Assembly: GCA_964369845.1 (NCBI GenBank)
Contig: CAYJFJ010000027.1
Location: 1-12,234, forward strand
DNA: 12,234 nt
Direction: 5' to 3'
Source of the DNA: CAKOSP01 sp964369845
GTDB lineage: Bacteria > Bacillota_I > Bacilli_A > RF39 > UBA660
The notes below the pieces were generated by a model. That model searched no databases. It saw nothing but the letters and a program-made list of their open reading frames with translations, and was not told the DNA's origin. The translations under genes and the position numbers were made by a program. Of the stretch, positions 6,272 through 12,234 are shown piece after piece (the stretch's first letter is position 1; each line of letters starts with the position of its first letter).

Positions 6272-6370
6272 TTACTTTTTATTCTTTTTTATGTATCCTA
6301 TTAAGGATAATATCAAAATTATAGTTATTACTATAATTAAAATATAATTTTCTATTATTATCTTTTCCAT
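6272..6370 (-). CDS. Small 32-residue single-helix membrane protein
   Basis: A short frame, ATG at 6370 to TAA at 6272, encodes 32 residues: MEKIIIENY, then an unbroken hydrophobic helix (about 10-27, ILIIVITIILILSLIGYI), then a basic tail KKNKK. The design fits a small bitopic membrane protein with its C-terminus inside by the positive-inside rule. The ATG lies 8 nt after the DUF3048 stop, with an AGG SD core overlapping that stop at 7-nt spacing. This suggests translational coupling as the last gene of the rnr operon. AT-rich DNA can produce hydrophobic frames by chance, so the call rests on the combined start, spacing and charge pattern. Function unknown. Confidence 0.62.
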   Translation of the reverse strand: MEKIIIENYILIIVITIILILSLIGYIKKNKK

Positions 6371-6378
6371 ATATTTAC

Positions 6379-7461
6379 CTATGAAATACTTAGAGTTTGA
6401 TTAGTAGGTTGAATTGCAATAAAAGTATTACCATCATTTACAATTAACTCTTCTCCATCCATATATGTATATTTAGTTTGAGCTGATCTACTATCTTTTT
6501 CCCATATTATTGGAACTGCATATCCATTTGAAATATAATAACCTTCTCCTGAACCTATATTGTGCAGTTCTTGTCTATTTTTATCTTCTACATCAACTAA
6601 TTTAGTATTTTTAAGTTTATAAGTGATTATATTTTCAAAATGATATTGTTCTTCTGTAACATAGTCAACATGTGCCTTGTCATTAACACTCATATAATAA
6701 TATCCATTTTCTTCATCAAATTCAAAATTAGATGTATATGATGATGAATATTTTATATCGATTGAATGTGCTAGCTTAGCATCATCGTAATTTTCCATAT
6801 TTATATTTTCTACTGAGTAATTTAAAAGTAAATCTTCATCCATTTCTTCTCTATAACCCCTACTAGCAATTGATTTTTCTAATAATTCCATTGTTGTATA
6901 TGTCGAGTGTTCTGTTGCTACTGGTAAATCATAATCATAATATGCACCTTTGTTGTGATACACCTCATAACTATCAATGTCTAAAGTATTTAAATCACTA
7001 AATGCTTGTGGACTACCTCCCCAATGAATAAAATAAGCATCGTTTTCTAAAGCGTAGTCTAAGTAATAATGCCTTGCACTTCTTACACCGTGTATTCTTT
7101 CAGTATCTACATCTTTAAATAATGCTAAATACCTAGTAATACCACCTTCTACTATTATTTCATATATTATATATGCATCTTGTAATCCAGAATGATATGG
7201 TCTTGCACTAACTTCATTATTAATCATTACAGCATATGGTCTGCTAGTAGACTCTAAATCTAGAATTTGCAATTCTTTATCCTGCTCTTCTACTTTTGAA
7301 TTATCACTTTTACTTGAAGAACTATCTTTTCCATCAGTTATAAGAAAACAAGTCACTAGAACTACTGCTGTTATCACAATTATTACAGAAACTAAACCTA
7401 TAGTAATTATTTTTTTGTTTTTCTTACTGAATTTTTTTGTTTTTTTAGTTAATTTTTTCAT
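6379..7461 (-). CDS. DUF3048 domain protein (YerB-like), membrane anchored
   Basis: A 360-residue protein: a strongly basic N-terminal tail (MKKLTKKTKKFSKKNKK), one transmembrane helix (about 18-41), a Ser/Lys/Glu-rich linker, then an extracytoplasmic region. The DUF3048 N-domain (about 73-205) is clear from RPYAVMINN, ARPYHSGLQDA, IIYEIIVEGGITRYLALF and RIHGVRSAR. The C-terminal DUF3048 domain follows (about 235-355). B. subtilis YerB is a lipoprotein; here the anchor is a helix without a usable lipobox. The start overlaps the smpB stop as ATGA, with SD AGGAAG 5 nt upstream inside smpB. The biochemical role of the family is not settled; a cell-envelope location is implied. Confidence 0.9.
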   Translation of the reverse strand: MKKLTKKTKKFSKKNKKIITIGLVSVIIVITAVVLVTCFLITDGKDSSSSKSDNSKVEEQDKELQILDLESTSRPYAVMINNEVSARPYHSGLQDAYIIYEIIVEGGITRYLALFKDVDTERIHGVRSARHYYLDYALENDAYFIHWGGSPQAFSDLNTLDIDSYEVYHNKGAYYDYDLPVATEHSTYTTMELLEKSIASRGYREEMDEDLLLNYSVENINMENYDDAKLAHSIDIKYSSSYTSNFEFDEENGYYYMSVNDKAHVDYVTEEQYHFENIITYKLKNTKLVDVEDKNRQELHNIGSGEGYYISNGYAVPIIWEKDSRSAQTKYTYMDGEELIVNDGNTFIAIQPTNQTLSIS

Positions 7462-7886
7462 AAATACTTCCTAACTTCTCTTTCGATGTCACGTTTCTTT
7501 ATAGCTTCTTTTTTATCGTATACTTTTTTTCCTTTACCTACACCTAATAAAATTTTCGCATATCTATTTTTTATGTACAATTTGATTGGTACTAAACTTA
7601 TACCATCTTGATCTACTTCTTCTTTTAATTTTTTTATTTGCTTTTTGTGAAGAAGTAACTTTCTATCACGAGTTTCATCATGATTAAATTGATTTCCCTC
7701 ATCATATTTAGAAATATGCATATGTATTATAAAAGCTTCTCCATTTTTTATTCTAATGTACGATTCTTTTATATTTACTTTTCCATTTCTTATAGATTTT
7801 ATTTCTGTCCCTGTTAATTGTATACCAGCTTCTAGTTCTTCTAAAATTTCATAATTAAAGTACGCTTTTTTGTTCTTTATTTCCAT
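7458..7886 (-). CDS. smpB: SsrA-binding protein SmpB
   Basis: A 142-residue protein, slightly short of the usual 150-160. SmpB binds tmRNA and delivers it to stalled ribosomes for trans-translation. Visible motifs are NKKAYFNYEILE, the OB-fold core GIQLTGTEIKSIRNGKVNIKE, HISKYDEGNQFNHDETRDRK, and the basic C-terminal tail (GKGKKVYDKKEAIKKRD) that acts in the decoding centre. The start at 7886 lies inside rnr, giving a 32-nt overlap. NKKAYFNY belongs to the family N-terminus, and SD AGAGGT is 5 nt upstream, so the overlap is real and not a misplaced start. The stop overlaps the next gene as ATGA. The tmRNA gene (ssrA) is not in this window. Confidence 0.97.
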   Translation of the reverse strand: MEIKNKKAYFNYEILEELEAGIQLTGTEIKSIRNGKVNIKESYIRIKNGEAFIIHMHISKYDEGNQFNHDETRDRKLLLHKKQIKKLKEEVDQDGISLVPIKLYIKNRYAKILLGVGKGKKVYDKKEAIKKRDIEREVRKYL

Positions 7887-9978
7887 TTTTTACCTCTACT
7901 ATTTCGAAATCTATTGTTGATGTAGCTTTGTTAGCGTTAGTAACTCTTATTTTAATCTTATCACCAAGTCTGTATTTTCTTGATTTATCTTTTGAAACTA
8001 ATGACAATAGTTCAGGAACATATTCGTAATATCCTCTCATTGTACTAATGTGAACCAATCCTTCTATTAAGTTTTCTAATTTTATGAATAATCCAAAGTT
8101 AGTAACACTAGTTATCATTCCTTCGTATTCACATCCTATATAATCTATCATGTATTCTGCCATTTTCATATCATCAACATCACGCTCTGCTTCTACCGCA
8201 GCTAATTCTCTTTCGCTTGAATGCTCTGTTAAATTAATTAAATATTCATTATTAAAATTAATCGTTTCAACACTCATGTCATTTTCTATTAAATATGTTT
8301 TTAATAATCTATGAACAGTTAAATCTGGAAATCTTCTGATTGGAGAAGTAAAGTGTGTATATGCTGAACTTCCTAAACCAAAGTGACCAATATTATTTGT
8401 ACTATATATGGCTTTCTTCATACATCTTAAAAGTACATCACTTAATATTTCATATTCTTTTTTATCTTTTAATTCATTTAATATTAACTGCATACTTCTT
8501 CCAGTAAGTGAAATTGTTCTAGTTTTCAAGTTATAACCAAGTGCTTTTACAAAATTAGAAAAATCTTCAACTTTTTCTGAATTTGGAACATCATGTATTC
8601 TATATACGAAAGGTAAATCCATATTATATATAAGTGATGCTACGGTTTCATTTGCTGCAATCATAAAATCTTCTATTAGTTTTTCTGCATCAAATCTTAA
8701 TCTTCTTACAACATCTATTGCTTTTCCTTTTTCATCTTGTAGTATTTTTGCTTCATCTAATTCAAATTCTATATATCCTCTGCCTACTTTTTCTTTTCTT
8801 AGTAGTTTGGCTAAATTATTCATTTCTACAAGTATTTCTTTGTATTCTTCATATCCTTCTGGAACTACATTATCCATCAATATAGAGTTTACCGCTTTGT
8901 AAGTCATTTGTTTCTTACTTTTTATATATGATTCTCTTACATCATAATTTACTACTTTACCGTTTTTGTCAATTTCCATAAAACATGACATCGTTAATCT
9001 AATAACATTAGGATTTAATGAACAAATACCATTTGATAATTGATGTGGAATCATAGGAATTACTGTATCTGCTAAGTAAGAAGAAGTTCCTCTATTGTAC
9101 GCAGTTTCATATAATGCAGATCCAACTTTAACATAATGTGAAACATCAGCTATGTGAACTCCTAATAAATAATTTTCCCCTATTTTTTCAAGTGAGATAG
9201 CATCATCTATATCTTTAGTATCGGATCCATCGATTGTAAATAGCATTTTCTTTGTTAAATCTAATCTATTTTTAAAATCATTTTCATTTACTTCATCTGG
9301 TATAGTTTCTAGTTCTTTAATAACTTCTTCATTAAAATCTATTTCAATATCATGTTTATAAGCTATTGATATAATATCTACTCCAGGATCGTTTTTGTGA
9401 CCTATGACTTTTATTACTTCTCCAACATATCTTGTGTTATCTAACTTTTTTAAAACATTTACTAAGACTTTATGCCCATCAACTAATTTTGTGGTACTTT
9501 CTCTTGTTAAAGATATTTCAATATTTAATTTTTTGTTGTCAGGAATAAATATTAATTTGTTTTTTTTGAAAGTTATTTCTCCAACTATTGATTTTAAATC
9601 TCTTTTTAATATTTTAATTACTTTTGCTTCTTTTTTTCCATGATAAGTAAATACGTCAACTAATGCGTAGTCATTTTCTATTGCTCCATTTAAATTTTCT
9701 TTATAAATGTAAATATCACTTTCTCCGCCATAATCTAAAAAACCATTTCCAGCTCTATTTACTCTTACATATCCACTTTTTAAAGATGAACAAAATTTTA
9801 ATTTAATATACTCTTCTTTTTTTGTTTCGTGAAGTTCTCCTTCTTCTACTAATTCTTTAATTGTATCTTGTAATTCTTTGTAATCTTCAACACTTTTGTA
9901 ACCTAGCAAATCATTAATTTCAATTACAGATTTTGCTACATTAATATTATCTAATACATCTAACACTTTATCTTTCAT
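7855..9978 (-). CDS. rnr: Ribonuclease R, 3'-5' exoribonuclease
   Basis: A 707-residue RNase II/RNB-family enzyme that degrades structured RNA, including tmRNA-tagged messages and rRNA fragments. Domain order: N-terminal winged helix (about 1-60), two cold-shock/OB domains (about 65-200), RNB catalytic domain (about 230-560) and an S1 domain (about 617-697). The catalytic acids in TIDGSDTKDIDDAIS match the family spacing at Asp250, Asp256, Asp258 and Asp259, and TSPIRRFPDLTVHRLL closes the active site. The very basic C-terminal tail of some relatives is absent. SD AAGGAG lies 7 nt before the ATG. The ATG overlaps the upstream pilin-like stop by 1 nt (TAATG), and the 3' end overlaps smpB by 32 nt, so the three genes are probably one transcript. 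Confidence 0.96.
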   Translation of the reverse strand: MKDKVLDVLDNINVAKSVIEINDLLGYKSVEDYKELQDTIKELVEEGELHETKKEEYIKLKFCSSLKSGYVRVNRAGNGFLDYGGESDIYIYKENLNGAIENDYALVDVFTYHGKKEAKVIKILKRDLKSIVGEITFKKNKLIFIPDNKKLNIEISLTRESTTKLVDGHKVLVNVLKKLDNTRYVGEVIKVIGHKNDPGVDIISIAYKHDIEIDFNEEVIKELETIPDEVNENDFKNRLDLTKKMLFTIDGSDTKDIDDAISLEKIGENYLLGVHIADVSHYVKVGSALYETAYNRGTSSYLADTVIPMIPHQLSNGICSLNPNVIRLTMSCFMEIDKNGKVVNYDVRESYIKSKKQMTYKAVNSILMDNVVPEGYEEYKEILVEMNNLAKLLRKEKVGRGYIEFELDEAKILQDEKGKAIDVVRRLRFDAEKLIEDFMIAANETVASLIYNMDLPFVYRIHDVPNSEKVEDFSNFVKALGYNLKTRTISLTGRSMQLILNELKDKKEYEILSDVLLRCMKKAIYSTNNIGHFGLGSSAYTHFTSPIRRFPDLTVHRLLKTYLIENDMSVETINFNNEYLINLTEHSSERELAAVEAERDVDDMKMAEYMIDYIGCEYEGMITSVTNFGLFIKLENLIEGLVHISTMRGYYEYVPELLSLVSKDKSRKYRLGDKIKIRVTNANKATSTIDFEIVEVKNGNKEQKSVL

Positions 9979-10358
9979 TATTTTTCTCCTTCTTCATATT
10001 TACATATCTTTTCGCCGTCTTCTGTCCATTTAATTTCTATAATGTCGCTAGCTATTTTATTATCATACGGATTTTTTATATTCTCTTCTAGTAGTCCAGC
10101 CGATATTAATAAATTTTTTTCAACATTTAAAATACATTCCGACGTTGTATCCGGACATTCTTCTCTTAAATCATTTATATCTGCATATGTACATGCAGCC
10201 TCTTGGTGAATATTAATATATTCTTCATATTCTTTTTTCTTTTGATTTTCAAATACTTTATTCATAGTTAAAGCAATGGAAGTTGTAACTATTACTAATA
10301 TTCCAAAACACACTATTAATTCAATAAGAGTAAATCCTTTATTATTTATTTTTCTCAT
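9978..10358 (-). CDS. Type IV pilin-like protein with class III signal
   Basis: A 126-residue protein with a typical prepilin N-terminus: MRKINNKG followed by FTLIEL and a hydrophobic helix (about 9-31). Cleavage by a prepilin peptidase is expected after Gly8, with Glu13 as the conserved +5 residue. This places it with pseudopilins of the ComG or type IV pilus kind. The rest is short and acidic, with cysteines at 17, 56, 68, 75 and 119; the last four could form disulfides outside the cell. No pilus assembly genes are nearby. It heads the rnr operon and ends in TAATG with rnr. The ATG has no SD, and a TAA lies in frame two codons upstream, so translation may start on a leaderless message. The signal is certain; the exact role is not. 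Confidence 0.85.
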   Translation of the reverse strand: MRKINNKGFTLIELIVCFGILVIVTTSIALTMNKVFENQKKKEYEEYINIHQEAACTYADINDLREECPDTTSECILNVEKNLLISAGLLEENIKNPYDNKIASDIIEIKWTEDGEKICKYEEGEK

Positions 10359-10364
10359 AAATTA

Positions 10365-10373
10365 ATTATATCA
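10365..10373 (-). promoter_or_regulatory. Extended -10 promoter of the pilin-like gene / rnr operon
   Basis: The minus strand reads TGATATAAT: a perfect TATAAT (10365-10370) with the TGn extension (10371-10373), which can replace a weak -35. The expected start falls on base 10358, the A of the ATG, implying a leaderless message. No good -35 is seen at 17 bp. Confidence 0.6.
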
Positions 10374-10419
10374 TATAATTCAAAATAATGTTGTTATTTA
10401 TTTTTGTTGCATTTTGTAG

Positions 10420-10440
10420 TATTATATATAAGAAAAGGAG
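10420..10440 (+). promoter_or_regulatory. Possible -10 and SD of gltX
   Basis: A TATTAT at 10420-10425 would give a start near 10432 and a leader of about 16 nt. The -35 at 17 bp is poor, so the promoter is tentative. The SD AAGGAG (10435-10440) is strong and lies 7 nt before the ATG at 10448, which settles that start. The leader is too short for a T-box. Confidence 0.45.
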
Positions 10441-10447
10441 AATTATA

Positions 10448-12079
10448 ATGACAAATAAAGAATTATCTGAAGTAATATTTCCAGATTTAAATAACAATTG
10501 GGAATATTACGAAAATTTATATAAAGAAAGAAACTTACCAGCTGATGCTATCGTTTCTCGTTTTGCACCTAGCCCTACTGGTTCAATGCATATCGGGAAT
10601 ATCTCTGGAGCTTATACAGGTTACTGTTATGCTAAACAATCTAAAGGTATATTTTACTTAAGAGTTGAAGATACCGATCAAAAAAGAGAAGTTGAAAATG
10701 GAACTGATGCTATTATTAACGGTTTAAAAGAACTTAATATTACATTTGACGAAGGTCACACTTTAGGTGGTGAATATGGCCCATACCTTCAAAGTGAGCG
10801 AAAAGATATATACTGTGCTTACGCTAAGAAGTTAATCGAAGAAGGAAAAGCTTATCCTTGTTTTAGTACAGCTGATGAACTTGCACAAATTAGAGAACAC
10901 CAAGAAAAGAATAAAATGAGATTAGGTTGTTATGGTAAATTTGCAAAATATAGAGATTTGCCTGCTAGTGAAGCTAGCGAAAAAATAAAAAATAAAGAAA
11001 GTTTCATTATAAGATTAAAATCTCCAGGTTCTTTTTACAATAAAGTTATACTAAATGATTTAATTAGAGGAAAAATCGAAATGCCTGAAAATGATATAGA
11101 TGAAGTTATTATTAAGGGTGATGGTTTACCTACATATCATTTCGCTCATGCAATTGATGATCATTTAATGAGAACTACTCATATTATTAGAGGAGATGAA
11201 TGGGTATCTAGCTATCCTAAACATGAACAATTATTTAGCGTATTAGGTTTCAAATTACCAAATTATGCTCATATATCGCCTATCAATATAAAAGATAACG
11301 ATACTATTAGAAAATTATCAAAAAGAAAAGATCCTTGGGCTGCTGTTTCATTTTATAATGAAAAGGGTATTCCACATGAAGTAATTAAATTATATTTAGC
11401 TACTATAATGAATTCTAATTTTGAAGAATGGTATAATCAAAATTCTGACAAAAGTATAAAAGATTTTACATTTTCATTTGACAAAATGAGTATAACTGGA
11501 CCTATATTTGATTATGAAAAGTTAATTAATATTTCTAAAACTTACTTTAGTAATTTAAAAGCAACTGACATATATGATAACTTAGTAGAATTTACTAACA
11601 AATATGATGTTGATTTTAATAAATTAATTTTAGAAAATCCAGAATATGTTATTAATATGTTAAATATCGAAAGAGAAATACCTAAACCAAGAAAAGATAT
11701 ATCTTCTTACGAAGATATCAAAAGTATTTACTGGTTTATGTTTGATGAACTATTTGCTGCTAATACAGATGATTACGAAGAAATGCCTAACACTTCTAAA
11801 GAAGAAGTTATAAATTATTTAGAAAATGTTTATGACCCTGAGAAAGATCAAAATGATTGGTTTAATGAGTTATCAACTTATGCCAATTCAATTGGATTTA
11901 CTTCTGATAGAAAAGCGTATAAAGCTAATACTGAACAGTTTAAAGGCATGGTTGCTGATTTTTGTAAAGTCCTTAGAATTATAATTACTAAGAAAAATTT
12001 AAGTCCTAATCTTTATGATATCATTAAACTTTTGGGTTCTTCTAAATTAATTGAAAGAACTAATAAATATTTTAATTAA
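10448..12079 (+). CDS. gltX: Glutamyl-tRNA synthetase
   Basis: A class I aminoacyl-tRNA synthetase of 543 residues that charges tRNA-Glu (and, where GlnRS is missing, also tRNA-Gln for the amidotransferase route). The signature RFAPSPTGSMHIG carries the HIGH motif (47-50), and RKLSKRKDP is the KMSKS loop (289-293). Between them lie YLRVEDTDQKR, the acceptor-binding region and GLPTYHFAHAIDDHLM with RGDEW. The C-terminal helical anticodon-binding part spans about 370-543. The open frame extends 20 codons upstream to 10388, but SD AAGGAG places the start at 10448. It is divergent from the rnr operon across an 89-nt region and ends in a strong hairpin. It is longer than the E. coli enzyme, resembling the clostridial type of about 550 residues. 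Confidence 0.95.
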   Translation: MTNKELSEVIFPDLNNNWEYYENLYKERNLPADAIVSRFAPSPTGSMHIGNISGAYTGYCYAKQSKGIFYLRVEDTDQKREVENGTDAIINGLKELNITFDEGHTLGGEYGPYLQSERKDIYCAYAKKLIEEGKAYPCFSTADELAQIREHQEKNKMRLGCYGKFAKYRDLPASEASEKIKNKESFIIRLKSPGSFYNKVILNDLIRGKIEMPENDIDEVIIKGDGLPTYHFAHAIDDHLMRTTHIIRGDEWVSSYPKHEQLFSVLGFKLPNYAHISPINIKDNDTIRKLSKRKDPWAAVSFYNEKGIPHEVIKLYLATIMNSNFEEWYNQNSDKSIKDFTFSFDKMSITGPIFDYEKLINISKTYFSNLKATDIYDNLVEFTNKYDVDFNKLILENPEYVINMLNIEREIPKPRKDISSYEDIKSIYWFMFDELFAANTDDYEEMPNTSKEEVINYLENVYDPEKDQNDWFNELSTYANSIGFTSDRKAYKANTEQFKGMVADFCKVLRIIITKKNLSPNLYDIIKLLGSSKLIERTNKYFN

Positions 12080-12081
12080 TC

Positions 12082-12120
12082 AAAAAAACTAATCGATTTT
12101 ATTTTTCGATTAGTTTTTTT
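12082..12120. terminator. Bidirectional-looking terminator after gltX
   Basis: A perfect 15-bp stem: 12082-12096 (A7 then CTAATCGA) pairs with 12106-12120 (TCGATTAG then T7), with a 9-nt T-rich loop. It begins 3 nt after the gltX stop. T-runs on both strands allow action in either direction; it mainly ends gltX. Confidence 0.85.
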
Positions 12121-12158
12121 ATCACTTTAAATTGCTTTTTTATATAATTTATACAAAC

Positions 12159-12188
12159 AAAAAGTTATCAACATTGATAACTTTTTTT
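12159..12188. terminator. Second hairpin terminator, possibly for a convergent gene to the right
   Basis: A perfect 12-bp stem: 12159-12170 (A5 then GTTATCA) pairs with 12175-12186, with a 4-nt ACAT loop and T-runs on both sides. It lies about 40 nt beyond the gltX terminator. It may back that one up, or end a minus-strand gene beyond the right edge. Confidence 0.72.
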
Positions 12189-12234
12189 AATTGTAATCTC
12201 AACCGCACCATTTGTAATTAATTAAATTATAATA

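Noticed and set aside
9404..9643. 79-codon plus-strand frame inside rnr
   Set aside because: Antisense to the cold-shock domain region of RNase R; no SD or family match.
12153..12212. 20-codon minus-strand frame starting ATG at 12212
   Set aside because: No SD, runs through the terminator hairpin, and shows no protein-like pattern.
12195..12212. CTCAACCGCACCA-like string suggesting a tRNA 3' end
   Set aside because: No T-arm or acceptor partner can be folded within the available sequence.
1..12234. CRISPR array, insertion sequence, prophage, toxin-antitoxin or defence cassette
   Set aside because: No spaced direct repeats, transposase, integrase or known defence-protein motif was seen on either strand; the window reads as core genome.

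Overview
The window is about 12 kb of very AT-rich, gene-dense bacterial chromosome. It uses the standard code: smpB stops at TGA, and tryptophans in conserved motifs are TGG. Shine-Dalgarno (SD) sites are strong, intrinsic terminators are AT-rich, and the gene set (cdaA-cdaR, a YdcC-like lipoprotein, a DUF3048/YerB-like protein, a DUF378/YuzA-like protein, a Ntdp-like DUF402 protein) is typical of Firmicutes. I infer a low-GC, probably uncultured Bacilli- or Clostridia-like organism; the sequence alone does not give a genus. Most genes are on the minus strand, in the same direction as an rRNA operon that appears to start at the left edge.

Layout, left to right. Bases 1-140 hold a strong minus-strand promoter (TTGACA, 17 bp, TATATT, with A-tracts upstream), a 5' hairpin and a boxA-like antitermination site. 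This looks like the start of an rRNA operon running off the left edge. Next, all on the minus strand, are a DUF402 phosphatase-like gene, an S41 (Ctp-type) protease with a PDZ domain, a membrane-anchored thioredoxin-fold-like protein without CXXC, and a YdcC-like lipoprotein with a four-cysteine insert. A small DUF378 membrane protein is on the plus strand and converges on cdaA-cdaR, with one bidirectional terminator filling the gap between the two stop codons. CdaA (diadenylate cyclase) and its regulator CdaR overlap by 8 nt and have a near-consensus promoter.

Further right is a tightly packed minus-strand operon: a type IV pilin-like protein, rnr (RNase R), smpB, a DUF3048 protein, and a 32-residue single-helix membrane peptide at 6272-6370. 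Its junctions are TAATG (1 nt), a 32-nt overlap, ATGA (4 nt) and a short gap. It may read on into cdaA-cdaR. RNase R and SmpB act together in trans-translation and RNA quality control. gltX (glutamyl-tRNA synthetase) is divergent from this operon and is followed by two strong hairpin terminators.

The window is mostly housekeeping. I saw no CRISPR array, insertion sequence, tRNA, phage gene or defence cassette. The observations most worth checking are the 32-aa membrane peptide, the pilin-like gene at the head of the rnr operon with an apparently leaderless start, the four-cysteine insert in the YdcC-like lipoprotein, the CXXC-less thioredoxin-like protein, and stop codons built into terminator stems. 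Several start codons are set here by SD position and differ from the longest open frame.
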